Source of the DNA: Cyclobacterium sp.
GTDB taxonomy: Bacteria; Bacteroidota; Bacteroidia; Cytophagales; Cyclobacteriaceae
Assembly (NCBI RefSeq): GCF_014762705.1
Contig: NZ_JABURL010000023.1
Span: 104,489-168,488 of the forward strand
Length of the DNA stretch: 64,000 nt
Direction: 5' to 3'
The translations under genes were made by a program, and so were the position numbers. The notes under the pieces are model-generated. The model had not been told where the DNA came from. It was given only the letters and a program-made list of their open reading frames with translations, and ran no database searches. This document shows positions 19,001-27,775 of this stretch, piece by piece. The number at the start of each line of letters is the position of its first letter. The first letter of the stretch is position 1.

Positions 19001-20030
19001 TTTTCATGTTTAAGCCCAATACCTCTTCTGAAGTATATCCCAGCATGGCAGCACCCTCCTTACTAACCTGTAGGATTTTTCCCTGCAAATCATGTTTGAA
19101 CATCATTCCCTGAGCCTGCTCAAAAAATTCTTTAAACTCTTTTTCCTGATCTTTTATCTTTAATTCCTGCTGCTTTTTTGGACTAATTAAGTTAATAATA
19201 CATAACACCTCTTTTTTGTCTTTGAAAAGGGGTTCGCAAGTAAATTCATACCACTCCCTTTTTCCGCGAACATCAAGAGAATATTCATTGTAAAGTTTTT
19301 GCCCTTTTGAAAATACCTCTTCGAGCATGCTTTCGAACAATCCCACAAGGTTTTCAGATAATCCGGAATTTTTGATGGTTTTATTCAAAAAACCCTCAGA
19401 GGGAAACATCAAATGGTTGTTTTTAATGGAGAAATATTCCCGGATCACGAAATCATGATCAATCAGAAGTACCAGGTCCCCAACATTTGTCAGAACTTTT
19501 TCCAGTTTGCGGTTCAACTTTTTAAGTTTGATTCGCTCTACCTTCAATTGTATCAGTGTCTCTATTTCAAGAGAAAGGGTTTTAAGAGCCTTTACTTGTT
19601 TGTCCGTCAGTGTTCTGGGTTTTTTATCCAATACACAAAGGGTGCCCAAATTCATACCCGTTTCAGATTTTATGGGGAATCCGGCATAAAACCTGAATTT
19701 TTCTTCGCCTTTAACGTATGGGTTTTTTTCGAACCGCGGGTCTTTTGAAGCGTCTTCTACCAAAAAAACGTCATCTTGCATAATGGTATACTGGCAAAAT
19801 GAATCTGACCTTTTGGTTTCATAAATATCCAGACCTACTTTGGATTTGAACCACTGCCTTTCCTGATCCACAAGGGTAACCAGAGCTATGGGTGTTTGGC
19901 AGATTTCTGCGGCTAACTCTGTTAATTTGTCAAAGGAAGATTCAGGTAGGGAATCCAGAAGTTGGGTGGCGTATAAAGCTTTTAATCTTTCGCTTTCATT
20001 TTCCGGAATGTGGGCAGCACTGCTGTTCAT
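16017..20030 (-). CDS. hybrid sensor histidine kinase: GAF, multiple PAS, HisKA, HATPase, two REC, HPt
   Basis: The 1337-residue soluble kinase has an N-terminal GAF domain (about 25-160), a series of four PAS-type segments (about 175-290, 295-410, 425-545, 550-680), HisKA with His704 in [12 protein letters not shown], a HATPase domain (about 800-925; N box LLTNAIKF, G box RDTGMGIP and GGTGLGL), two receivers with Asp991 and Asp1139, and an HPt domain with His1281 in HKLKGSAATAG. No transmembrane helix is seen, so it senses cytoplasmic signals. All modules of a phosphorelay are on one chain, but no DNA-binding output is adjacent. Confidence 0.95.
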   Translation of the reverse strand: MNSSAAHIPENESERLKALYATQLLDSLPESSFDKLTELAAEICQTPIALVTLVDQERQWFKSKVGLDIYETKRSDSFCQYTIMQDDVFLVEDASKDPRFEKNPYVKGEEKFRFYAGFPIKSETGMNLGTLCVLDKKPRTLTDKQVKALKTLSLEIETLIQLKVERIKLKKLNRKLEKVLTNVGDLVLLIDHDFVIREYFSIKNNHLMFPSEGFLNKTIKNSGLSENLVGLFESMLEEVFSKGQKLYNEYSLDVRGKREWYEFTCEPLFKDKKEVLCIINLISPKKQQELKIKDQEKEFKEFFEQAQGMMFKHDLQGKILQVSKEGAAMLGYTSEEVLGLNMKNLIERPELFEQYLAEILKEKKFNGKRRLVSKKGTPITFHFNNVLFESQIGESYILGNGLDMSAYYKVHDELEEAARAISEERALLRTIIDNIPTNIYVKNTRYEKTLVNKAELDYLGFKDDKEVLGSTDKMLFTDASAKEAQEEDESVISSGQIIINKEVVQEQKNGKKRYCLISKIPLKDDSGTIMGMVGLTHDISERKKAEIALLEKSRRLDAIIKGTHAGTWEWNIKTDEIIINERYAGMLGYTPDELLEFTSKQWNELCHPDDFLHREHLLQKHFDKKTDHYQSEIRLRHKTGHWVWIQDRGKVFTWDAKTGKPSLMYGTHQDISSRKEIENQLKEAKHSAENANKAKSEFLANMSHEIRTPLNGVIGFTDLLMKTPLSDTQLQYMNTVYQSAHSLLDLINDILDFSKIEAGKMELSIERSDLYELGTQVADITKYQAHSKGLELLVNLSPALPRFIFADDVRLRQILVNLLTNAIKFTELGEVELKVEMKDKGNSESSPTLFRFSVRDTGMGIPYEKQRKIFEAFSQEDASTTRKFGGTGLGLTISNKLLELMGSQLQLESEPGKGSLFFFDIHLMAEKGEEEQWPDNHHIEEVLVVDDNGTNRNLIREIMESRNISCHQAPNGMVALQLLETKKNIDLVFMDLRMPFLDGIEVTEKIRKLRHPKLSGLPVVLLSSSSDDALDRGKMETLKIQHRILKPIKIQQIAQVLRKITQSSEGDEVIMEEDLQVQQNLLANKKHVVLIAEDNPINMKLSKIILSKISPTIQIVEADNGLKAYEYVIRQRPDLVLMDVQMPIMNGYETAKAIRSVKNGKDLPIIALTAGTVKGEKERCLEAGMDDYLSKPLVQNSLTTMIMKWLLPEQQSVKEKKQTEEFQDFRSKHFDKIHLLSLFDGEKAIGRELLKIARSTLEESSEKLREALQSKDEKILLEVGHKLKGSAATAGFFRLLPLTDQLEKRADSGKNQELFELGQQIEKELDYLLEHYSDFTL

Positions 20031-20432
20031 CTTTGATTTATAACTGTGAAATTGAGGTTGATTTTAATTAAAAAAGTACCCATATCCTAAAAATAATCAT
20101 GCAATTTTCCCTTGAATTACTTTAAAAAAGCTAAAACAATATGTAAAAATCAAAAAATAATGTTTAAAATTCATTTTTTAACAGATAAATGGTTTAGCCT
20201 GAAAGTCTTATTCTTAATATGGGCTGCCTTTTGATTCAATATTTTGCAATCTTAAAATTGCCTGAGCCCATTTGTAATATAAAATTGATAAATCATGAGG
20301 TAGCACAAATTTTTTGGGCAGGTACTTGTAAGGGTATTATTTTAGGAAGTAAATTGAAAGCTAAACAAAAACTATATTTTAAAACCGATTTCCTATCTTT
20401 AAATTTTATTAAATTTCTGAACACATTATCCT
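20031..20432. other. AT-rich divergent intergenic region, 402 bases
   Basis: This region separates the hybrid kinase (minus) from the EEP hydrolase (plus). It is very AT-rich and should hold both promoters; a TATCTTTA box near 20394, about 40 bases before the plus-strand start, resembles the Bacteroidota -7 element. An open frame from 20219 that enters the next gene in another frame lacks any recognisable feature and is left out. Confidence 0.45.
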
Positions 20433-21236
20433 ATGAAAATTATCTTTTTTGTCTCCTGTCATTTTCTGTATTGCCTGTTGTTTTGCCTGTCAATCTTCGG
20501 GCATTCTACTCCCGTATTTGGCCAAAGTGAAGTGAAAGTTTTGGCTTATAACATTCACCATGCCAACCCACCATCTATTCCGGATTCTATAGATCTTCCG
20601 GCCATAGCCAAAGTAATCAAAAATAGCGGGGCTGATTTAGTGGCCTTGCAAGAAGTGGATGTGTATACCCAACGCTCAGGTTCCGGGCTGCACCAGGCCA
20701 AAATGCTTGCCGAAATGACCGGGATGTATTTTTATTTTGAAAGATCTATTTCTTTCCAGGGAGGTGAATATGGAAATGCCATTCTGTCCCGGTTTCCCAT
20801 CGAGGAAAAAGAAAAATTACAATTGTCCTCAGCAGAGAATACTGAACCCAGGGCTATGCTTGTAGTGCAGGTTACCTTACCTGACGGAGAGAAACTAAAA
20901 TTTGCCTCTACCCACCTGGATTTTAGCAGCAATACCAATGCGGCCAATCAGGCAAGGGACATTACCGCTTATTTTGAAAAGGAAACCTTGCCGGTTATCA
21001 TGGGAGGTGATTTCAATGCGGTAATTGGATCAGAGGCCATTAATCAATTGGACCGTCATTTTACCAGGACTTGTCAGGAAGATTGCCCACCTACCATTCC
21101 AGTGATAGATCCCAAAAAGGCCATAGATTTTATATTTTACAGACCAGACACTGAGATTTCGGTAAAGGACCACCGGGTGATCCCAGAAACCTATGCCTCA
21201 GATCATTTGCCAGTGGTCGCTTCCCTGGTTTGGTAA
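20433..21236 (+). CDS. secreted endonuclease/exonuclease/phosphatase (EEP) family hydrolase
   Basis: The 267-residue protein has an N-terminal signal peptide (to about residue 30, ending PVFGQ) and a complete EEP fold: LAYNIHHANPP, catalytic Glu in ALQEVD, the conserved GGDFNAV, and the terminal SDHLPVVA with the catalytic Asp-His. Members are metal-dependent phosphodiesterases acting on nucleic acids, phospholipids or inositol phosphates. A short lineage like this one in Bacteroidota is usually called metal-dependent hydrolase; substrate unknown. It leads a co-directional run with GH18, amidase and NUDIX genes. Confidence 0.88.
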   Translation: MKIIFFVSCHFLYCLLFCLSIFGHSTPVFGQSEVKVLAYNIHHANPPSIPDSIDLPAIAKVIKNSGADLVALQEVDVYTQRSGSGLHQAKMLAEMTGMYFYFERSISFQGGEYGNAILSRFPIEEKEKLQLSSAENTEPRAMLVVQVTLPDGEKLKFASTHLDFSSNTNAANQARDITAYFEKETLPVIMGGDFNAVIGSEAINQLDRHFTRTCQEDCPPTIPVIDPKKAIDFIFYRPDTEISVKDHRVIPETYASDHLPVVASLVW

Positions 21237-21312
21237 AAAAGAAAATTTCCTGCTGAATTATTGTTATTTGAAGGATGAACATTAAATTGTTACATCAAAC
21301 AATACGCACGAC

Positions 21313-22272
21313 ATGATGATTCGCCTGATAATTACATTTATCGGATTCTTTTCCTGTTCCATTGCACCTATGGAAGTAATGGTTTCTGATCCGGATTTCA
21401 AAGTATTGGGTTACCTGTATAGTGAAGATGACTGGGAGCAGGGGCTTAGAGAAGTTGATTGGTCTGTTTACACTGATATCAACCTGGCTTTTATTCAGCC
21501 GGACCATCAGGGCAATTTTGAAGGAAATGAAGCTTATGAAAAGTTAGTAAAAAAGGCAAGGGAACATGGCGTTCGGATTTTTATTTCTATTGGAGGTGGT
21601 GGGCCCCCTGAGTATCTGGCCGATTTGATAAAGCCTGACAAAAGAAACCACTGGGTGGAGGAGATTGTGAAGTTGGTATTGACTTATGATTTTGATGGCG
21701 TAGATGTGGATTTGGAAAATAACCTGATCAATGAAAATTATGCCCCTTTTGTTAAGGCTTTGTCCACAGAACTGAAGCGTTCCGAAAAATTAATGACGGC
21801 AGCATTGGCCACCTGGAATGGTGATAAGGTCCCAGATGAAGTATTGGCTCTCTATGACCAAATAAATATCATGTCCTATGACGCCACCGGGCCATGGGAT
21901 CTGGACCTGCCAGGGCAGCATTCTCCCTATGAAATGGCAGAGGAGGATATTCATTATTACCATGTACAAAGAGGAATACCTGCGGATAAATTGCTCCTTG
22001 GTTTGCCATTTTTTGGATATGGTTTTGGACCAGGCGCTCACAGGGGTTTATGGTACAAACAGATTATAGAAGCTTTCCCCACTGCATACCTGCAGGACAG
22101 TGTGGTCTATCCGGATGGAGGGATATTGTATTATAATAGTCGGGAACTCATCAAGCGAAAAACCGCCCTGGCAAAAGCAAGAGGATTGGGAGGCGTGATG
22201 GTCTGGCATGTTCAGGCAGACAGCCAAGATGAATTTTCATTGTTATCCGCTATAAAAGAAGAATTGCGTTAA
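21313..22272 (+). CDS. glycoside hydrolase family 18 protein, lipoprotein
   Basis: The 319-residue product begins with a short lipoprotein-like signal (FIGFFSC). The GH18 barrel is clear: the substrate-adjacent ISIGGGG strand and the catalytic motif FDGVDVDLEN with the acid Glu in DxxDxDxE, plus the later MSYDATGPW and GGVMVWHVQAD segments. It should hydrolyse beta-1,4 bonds of N-acetylglucosamine polymers such as chitin or related glycans at the cell surface or periplasm. The GH3 protein encoded at 7280 acts on related products, though the genes are not adjacent. Confidence 0.92.
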   Translation: MMIRLIITFIGFFSCSIAPMEVMVSDPDFKVLGYLYSEDDWEQGLREVDWSVYTDINLAFIQPDHQGNFEGNEAYEKLVKKAREHGVRIFISIGGGGPPEYLADLIKPDKRNHWVEEIVKLVLTYDFDGVDVDLENNLINENYAPFVKALSTELKRSEKLMTAALATWNGDKVPDEVLALYDQINIMSYDATGPWDLDLPGQHSPYEMAEEDIHYYHVQRGIPADKLLLGLPFFGYGFGPGAHRGLWYKQIIEAFPTAYLQDSVVYPDGGILYYNSRELIKRKTALAKARGLGGVMVWHVQADSQDEFSLLSAIKEELR

Positions 22273-22321
22273 CAGCCCTGGGGTCTATATTTTGCCCAAT
22301 AAATTTCACTGGATTTTGATT

Positions 22322-23281
22322 ATGGAAGAGTTAACGGTAGCAACCGCACAATTTGAACACAGAAGTGGAGATAAAACGTATAATCTGGAGATTATTGAAA
22401 GTTTAAGCCATAAGGCTGCCAGCCAGGGAGCAAAGGTAATTGCTTTTCATGAATGTTCCATCACCGGGTATACATTTGCCCGCAAATTAAACCGTGAACA
22501 AATGTTGGGTTTGGCTGAATTTGTTCCAAACGGCCCCAGTGTTGAAAGGCTGATCCAAATAGCCCGGCGGTATGAAATTACCATTTTGGCAGGGCTTTTT
22601 GAAAAGGATAAAGATGAACGGATGTACAAATGCTATGTCTGTGTGGATGGAGACGGACTGAAAGCCAGGCACCACAAGCTTCACCCATTTATCAATCCCC
22701 ACCTCACTCCTGGATCTGCATATACTGTTTTTGATATACAAGGTTGGAAATGTGGTATACTGATTTGCTACGACAACAACATTATAGAAAATGTAAGAGC
22801 TACCAGCCTATTGGGTGCAGATGTGATTTTCATGCCGCATGTAACCATGTGTACCCCTTCTTCCAGGCCTGGGGCGGGATTTGTGGATCCCTTCCTTTGG
22901 AAAAACAGGCACAAAGACCCTACTTCCCTGAGGATTGAATTTGATGGGATGAAGGGCCGCCAATGGCTCATGAAATGGCTCCCGGCAAGGGCCTATGATA
23001 ATGCCATATATGCTGTTTTTTCCAATCCAATTGGCATGGATGATAATCAGTTGAAAAATGGGTGTTCGATGGTGATTGACCCTTTTGGAGATATCATCAC
23101 AGAATGCCGGAAATTGGATGATGATTTTGCCCTTGCTACCCTAAACCCGGAAAAGCTAGAGCAGGCGGGTGGGTTTAGGTACAAAAATGCACGCAGACCG
23201 GAACTTTACAGAGATATCCTGGGTCGTGAACATGTGCCCGTCCAGAAAGTTGCCTGGCTCTCAAACCAGAAAAATAACTGA
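22322..23281 (+). CDS. carbon-nitrogen hydrolase (nitrilase superfamily amidase)
   Basis: I start at the ATG at 22322; a TTG 30 bases upstream adds residues not typical of the family. The 319-residue enzyme carries the nitrilase triad: Glu in AFHECSITGY, Lys in RHHKLHPF and Cys in CGILICYDNN. It would hydrolyse an amide or nitrile in the cytoplasm; the substrate is not evident. It follows GH18 by 49 bases and precedes the NUDIX gene by 4 bases. Confidence 0.92.
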   Translation: MEELTVATAQFEHRSGDKTYNLEIIESLSHKAASQGAKVIAFHECSITGYTFARKLNREQMLGLAEFVPNGPSVERLIQIARRYEITILAGLFEKDKDERMYKCYVCVDGDGLKARHHKLHPFINPHLTPGSAYTVFDIQGWKCGILICYDNNIIENVRATSLLGADVIFMPHVTMCTPSSRPGAGFVDPFLWKNRHKDPTSLRIEFDGMKGRQWLMKWLPARAYDNAIYAVFSNPIGMDDNQLKNGCSMVIDPFGDIITECRKLDDDFALATLNPEKLEQAGGFRYKNARRPELYRDILGREHVPVQKVAWLSNQKNN

Positions 23282-23285
23282 ATTC

Positions 23286-23708
23286 ATGAAATTGGAAATA
23301 CCGGAATGTTTTTACCGTGTAAGTGTAAAAGCACTCATCCTGGATGAGACCCAACGTTTTCTTTTGGTCAAAGAGGACAATGGCATATGGGAGCTGCCCG
23401 GTGGAGGATTGGACCATGGAGAATCTGCTCAGGAGGGAATCAAAAGGGAGATATGGGAAGAGATGCAACTCAAAACAAGTGCAATCGCTGATCAACCTTG
23501 TTTTTTTTTCACGGTAAAAAACCATAAAGGGATTTATATTGCCAATGTCATATACCTTACGGAACTGGAACACCTGCGCTTCGTCCCTTCACCTGAATGT
23601 TGTGAAGTCCGCTTTTTTTCTGCCGTTGAAGTGCTCGAAGAAACCAGCATGTATCCTAATGTTACAGCATTCGCCAGGATATTTATGGAAAAGCATCCGG
23701 GATTATAA
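23286..23708 (+). CDS. NUDIX hydrolase
   Basis: I start at the ATG at 23286, 4 bases after the amidase stop, giving 140 residues that begin MKLEIPECFYRVSV. The NUDIX box reads GGGLDHGESAQEGIKREI then WEEMQL, matching Gx5Ex7REUxEExGU except that the late Gly is Gln. The catalytic Glu residues of REIWEE are intact. It should hydrolyse a nucleoside diphosphate linked to another moiety. It is convergent with the arginase gene with only 11 bases between stops. Confidence 0.9.
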   Translation: MKLEIPECFYRVSVKALILDETQRFLLVKEDNGIWELPGGGLDHGESAQEGIKREIWEEMQLKTSAIADQPCFFFTVKNHKGIYIANVIYLTELEHLRFVPSPECCEVRFFSAVEVLEETSMYPNVTAFARIFMEKHPGL

Positions 23709-23719
23709 ATTTTGGCAAC

Positions 23720-24670
23720 TTAGAAGTTTTGTACCAGGGACCTGGTGGTAGATTCCAATATCTCGAAGGCATTTTCAGCCATGGCATTTTCTGTATCCAG
23801 CGTAGGATTAACCTCTACAATTTCCCAGGCACACACCCTTTTATCTTTGATCAATGCTTCATTGAGTTGCACAGCTTCAGATAAAGTCAATCCGTCGGGC
23901 ACGGGTGTGCCGGTTCCTTTCGAAATAGAAGTGTCCAGGCTGTCTACATCAAAGGAAATGTAAATTTGATCGCAGGCTTTCAGCCTATCCAAAACTTTGG
24001 ATGCTGCTGCAGGGATGCCGGAAGTGCGCAATTCTGCCACGGAAATATTGGTGATTCCGTACTTTTCTATAAGGTAGTTTTCCGGATATTCAGTATCCCT
24101 TACGCCGATAAATACAATGTCTTCGGCTGAAATTTTTGGTTTTTCTCCTCCTATGTTTTTGAGTTTATCCCAATAGGCTACAGTTCCCGGAAGGGGATCG
24201 TTTAGTTTTTGTTCCAGATTATCAATTCCCAGGCACATGGCCAATGGCATGCCGTGCATGTTTCCGGAAGGGCTTGTGAAAGGTGAATGCAGGTCTGCAT
24301 GTGCGTCTATCCAGATTACTCCAAGTTTTCTTTCGGGATGGGCAGCTTTAATACCCATTATCGTGCCTGCAGCGGTGGAATGATCTCCGGCAAGGACAAT
24401 CGGAAATTTTCTTTTTTCTCGCAAGTCCCGGATGGTGGTATAGACGTTATGAATTACCTCATAAACTCCATCGATATACTTTGCATAGGGATGTTCATTG
24501 CCCCGCCAAAGGTAATCATTGGCATCTTTTACATTGACAGGATCGAATTTGGTGAAAAAGTCGGATTTCTTATCCAAGCTGGCTACTTTAAGGGCATCAA
24601 TTCCCATGCTGGCCCCCCTGGTTCCAGCGGCTAATTCCGATCTGACTTCCACCAATTTAATGTCTCTCAT
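23720..24670 (-). CDS. arginase-family ureohydrolase
   Basis: The 316-residue protein has the binuclear manganese motifs of the arginase/agmatinase family: AGDHSTAAG, then VIWIDAHADLHSP and, near the C-terminus, ISFDVDSLDTSISKGTGTPV. The SGNMHGMPLA segment after the second motif is characteristic of arginases rather than agmatinases. It should convert arginine to ornithine and urea. No urease or ornithine cyclodeaminase gene is adjacent in the window. The gene is convergent with the NUDIX gene. Confidence 0.88.
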   Translation of the reverse strand: MRDIKLVEVRSELAAGTRGASMGIDALKVASLDKKSDFFTKFDPVNVKDANDYLWRGNEHPYAKYIDGVYEVIHNVYTTIRDLREKRKFPIVLAGDHSTAAGTIMGIKAAHPERKLGVIWIDAHADLHSPFTSPSGNMHGMPLAMCLGIDNLEQKLNDPLPGTVAYWDKLKNIGGEKPKISAEDIVFIGVRDTEYPENYLIEKYGITNISVAELRTSGIPAAASKVLDRLKACDQIYISFDVDSLDTSISKGTGTPVPDGLTLSEAVQLNEALIKDKRVCAWEIVEVNPTLDTENAMAENAFEILESTTRSLVQNF

Positions 24671-24885
24671 CCTCTTATTGTTTGAATTCCAAAATTCCGA
24701 TAAATTGACACCAGAAGCAAATTTTTTCTCAGGATGAAGCAGGAGATGTAAATGCAGACAATCAGAAAAAACCGATAAATTTGATTATTTTCGCAAAAGT
24801 CGATGTCGGCTCCTTATAAAACCAGGAAGATTATTACCTTTTATTTTCATTTATTAACATCAACCACTAACTAAAATCATTTAAA

Positions 24886-26220
24886 ATGAAACCTGAAACC
24901 AATAGAAGAGAATTCTTCAGAAAAGCAGCGGTTCTTACCGGAGCCTTTTCTGTCAATAGCCTGTGTCAGCAGGTGTTTGCTGCAGATTTAGCAGCAAAAA
25001 GCCAATTATACAAGAATGTGTCTCCGGGAAGAATGGCAGAGAATGAGGATTTTTGGGCCTTCATCCAACAAGGCTATCCAGCCAGCTCATCTCCGGTTTT
25101 GAACCTGAACAATGGAGGTGTTTCTCCTAGTCCACAGCTGGTTTTAGATGCGGTGGAGCGGTATAACCAAATGTCCAATCAAGCTCCATCTTATTACATG
25201 TGGAGAATCCTGGATCAGGGAAGGGAGCCTTTGAGAGAAAAATTGGCCCTACTGGGCGGCTGTGACCCGGAAGAATTGGCTATCAACCGCAATGCAACAG
25301 AAGCCCTGAACACCATTATATATGGTTTGGACCTAGAAAAGGGTGATGAGGTTATAGGTTGCAAGCAAGATTATCCCAACATGATGCAGGCCTGGAGCCA
25401 AAGGGAGCAAAGAGAAGGAATTGTTTACAAGCAGATTTCATTTGATTTCCCTATAGAGGATGATGAAACAATAGTAAACGCCTACCGGCAGGCCATTACT
25501 CCCAGGACAAAAATCATCCATGTCACTCATGTAATCAACTGGGTGGGGCAGATCATGCCTGTAAAGAAAATTTGCCAAATGGCACATGATAAAGGTCTGG
25601 AAGTGATCGTGGACGGTGCACATTCTTTTGGTTTGTTGGATTTTGACATTCCGGATCTGGAAGCGGATTATTTCGGTACCAGCCTGCACAAATACCTTTC
25701 TGCTCCTATCGGAACAGGCATGCTTTGGGTTAAAAAAGACAAAATTTCCAAAGTTTGGCCATTGCTTTGTAACGGTGATCCCAGGAGTGCTGATATCCGG
25801 AAATTTGAAACTTTGGGTACCCGAAGTTTTCCTTTGGAACAAGGCATAGGGGAAGCCTTGAATTTTCACAATGGGATTGGTGCCAAAAGAAAAGAGGAAA
25901 GGGTTCGGTACCTGAAAAATTACTGGGCAGAAAAGGCCCTGACCATTCCCGGTGTGAAAATACATACTTCTCTCAAAGCTGCCTATAGTTGCGCCATTGC
26001 AGGTGTATCGGTGACGGGGTTGACGCCACAGGAACTGGGACAACAACTACTGAGTAAATATAAAATACATACCACCTCTATAAGTTACGGCAATATTAAC
26101 TGTGTTCGGGTTTCGCCTCATGTGTATACCCGTACCGCCGATTTGGATAGATTTGTGCTGGCCTTGTCCAGGCTGGCCACCGAAAATGGAAACCAGAATA
26201 TAGAATCGAAAGGAGCTTAA
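24886..26220 (+). CDS. Tat-exported class V aminotransferase-like PLP enzyme
   Basis: The 444-residue protein starts with a twin-arginine signal (NRREFFRKAAVLTGAF), implying folded export to the periplasm with cofactor bound. The rest is a fold-type I PLP enzyme of the isopenicillin N epimerase/cysteine desulfurase group: AINRNATEALNTI, IVDGAHSFGLLDFDI with the PLP-binding Asp and His, and the Schiff-base Lys in TSLHKYLSAPIGTG. Substrate unknown. The stop overlaps the start of the next gene by one base (TAATG), a strong sign of co-translation with the FAD oxidoreductase. Confidence 0.9.
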   Translation: MKPETNRREFFRKAAVLTGAFSVNSLCQQVFAADLAAKSQLYKNVSPGRMAENEDFWAFIQQGYPASSSPVLNLNNGGVSPSPQLVLDAVERYNQMSNQAPSYYMWRILDQGREPLREKLALLGGCDPEELAINRNATEALNTIIYGLDLEKGDEVIGCKQDYPNMMQAWSQREQREGIVYKQISFDFPIEDDETIVNAYRQAITPRTKIIHVTHVINWVGQIMPVKKICQMAHDKGLEVIVDGAHSFGLLDFDIPDLEADYFGTSLHKYLSAPIGTGMLWVKKDKISKVWPLLCNGDPRSADIRKFETLGTRSFPLEQGIGEALNFHNGIGAKRKEERVRYLKNYWAEKALTIPGVKIHTSLKAAYSCAIAGVSVTGLTPQELGQQLLSKYKIHTTSISYGNINCVRVSPHVYTRTADLDRFVLALSRLATENGNQNIESKGA

Positions 26221-27641
26221 TGCCTGAAAAAGTTTATGATGCAGTAGTAGTTGGTTCCGGACCTAATGGTCTTGGAGCAGCGATCGTATTGGTCCAACAT
26301 GGATTAAAAGTTTTATTGATTGAAGGCAAAGACAAGGTGGGAGGGGGGATGCGCACCAGTGAACTGACCTTGCCTGGTTTTCACCACGATATCTGCTCTG
26401 CCATACATCCGATGGCAGTGGCGGCCCCGTTTTTTAAAAGCCTTCCCCTTGCCGAACACGGATTGGAGTTTCTTCATCCGAAAGTTCTTGCAGCCCATCC
26501 CATGCCCGATGGTTCGGCTGTTTCGCTGTACCCATCTTTGGAGAAAACAGCCAATCATTTGGGAACTGATGCAAAGCGTTACCAGAACCTGATGCAGCCA
26601 ATTAAGGACCATTGGGAGGATTTGACATATGATTTTTTAGCCCCATTAAAAATCCCTAAAAATCCTCTCCAGCTAGCCTCCTTCGGGCTTAGTGCCCTGC
26701 AACCCCTTACATGGCTTGCCAAATCCTTCCGCGAAGAAAAAACCAGGGCATTGTTTGCCGGAATGTCAGCGCATGGGATTCAACCACTAAGCAATTTGGC
26801 TACTTCAGCCATTGGACTGGTGCTGATGGGCGCGGGACATTTTGGTGGATGGCCTGTGGTTAAGGGTGGTTCCCAGGCTTTGGCCAATGCACTTCTTTCT
26901 TATTTTTTGGATATAGGGGGGGAATTTAAAACTGGTTGGATGGTAAGGGATATAGGTGAAATTCCTCCGGCAAAGGCCATATTGTTTGATACCAGCCCTA
27001 AAAAATTATTGGAGATCGCAGGGGGCAGCCTATCCCGTATCTATAAATGGCAGCTCAACCGATACCGTTATGGCATGGGGGTATTTAAGATGGATTTTGC
27101 GCTCGAAGGCCCCATTCCCTGGATCTCTCCGGAAGCCAGGCTCGCAGGAACAGTACATCTGGGCGGTACTATGCCTGAAATCGTACAAGCAGAAGCCGCC
27201 ATATGGAAGGGGCTTTATCCAACCAACCCATATGTGCTGGTAGCCCAGCAATCACTGGTAGATCCAGGCCGGGCTCCTGAGGGCAAACACACTGCCTGGG
27301 CCTATTGCCATGTGCCTGCAGGAAGCACCCGGGATATTTCAGATTTAATAATCAATCAGATTGAAAAGTCCGCACCAGGCTTTGGCAAAATTATCCTGGC
27401 AAAGAGGTATATGAATGCCATGGATTTTCAAGCTTATAATCCCAATTATATTGGAGGAGATATCAATGTAGGGGTCCAGGACATTACTCAGATTTTCACC
27501 AGGCCGGCTCTCAGACTTTCTCCCTATAGGACTTCAGCAAAAGGGGTTTACCTGTGTTCCTCTGCAACCCCTCCCGGAGGAGGGGTTCACGGAATGTGCG
27601 GTTTTCATGCAGCCAATAGGGTGTTGAAAGATTTATTCTAA
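26220..27641 (+). CDS. FAD-dependent phytoene dehydrogenase-like oxidoreductase
   Basis: The 473-residue protein starts with a Rossmann FAD-binding motif VVGSGPNGLGAAIVL and the following LLIEGKDKVGGGMRTSELTL typical of the phytoene desaturase/amine oxidase group, and ends with the C-terminal GGGVHGMCGFHAA motif. It lacks a signal sequence, so it should be cytoplasmic. The gene is translationally coupled to the upstream aminotransferase-like enzyme. No carotenoid genes are adjacent, so a role in carotenoid synthesis is not supported by context; the substrate is unknown. Confidence 0.88.
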   Translation: MPEKVYDAVVVGSGPNGLGAAIVLVQHGLKVLLIEGKDKVGGGMRTSELTLPGFHHDICSAIHPMAVAAPFFKSLPLAEHGLEFLHPKVLAAHPMPDGSAVSLYPSLEKTANHLGTDAKRYQNLMQPIKDHWEDLTYDFLAPLKIPKNPLQLASFGLSALQPLTWLAKSFREEKTRALFAGMSAHGIQPLSNLATSAIGLVLMGAGHFGGWPVVKGGSQALANALLSYFLDIGGEFKTGWMVRDIGEIPPAKAILFDTSPKKLLEIAGGSLSRIYKWQLNRYRYGMGVFKMDFALEGPIPWISPEARLAGTVHLGGTMPEIVQAEAAIWKGLYPTNPYVLVAQQSLVDPGRAPEGKHTAWAYCHVPAGSTRDISDLIINQIEKSAPGFGKIILAKRYMNAMDFQAYNPNYIGGDINVGVQDITQIFTRPALRLSPYRTSAKGVYLCSSATPPGGGVHGMCGFHAANRVLKDLF

Positions 27642-27775
27642 TAGCGTTTTTTTGCCGATAAAATACTTTTATAAGGTTAAATTAATTTTATAGAAATTAT
27701 ATTTGTTTAAAATATTAATTTAACTATTTTTGTTTGTGTATTTTTAATTATTGTATAAATGTCAATATTGATTTC

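Noticed and set aside
20219..20530. 103-codon + strand frame entering the EEP gene.
   Set aside because: It overlaps the signal peptide region of the EEP protein in another frame and lies in AT-rich spacer; its composition is not protein-like.
25438..26046. 202-codon minus-strand frame opposite the aminotransferase gene.
   Set aside because: The sense strand encodes a complete PLP enzyme with its Schiff-base lysine; the antisense product shows no family features.
26220..27641. Carotenoid biosynthesis locus.
   Set aside because: Only a phytoene dehydrogenase-like oxidoreductase is present; no phytoene synthase, cyclase or hydroxylase genes accompany it.
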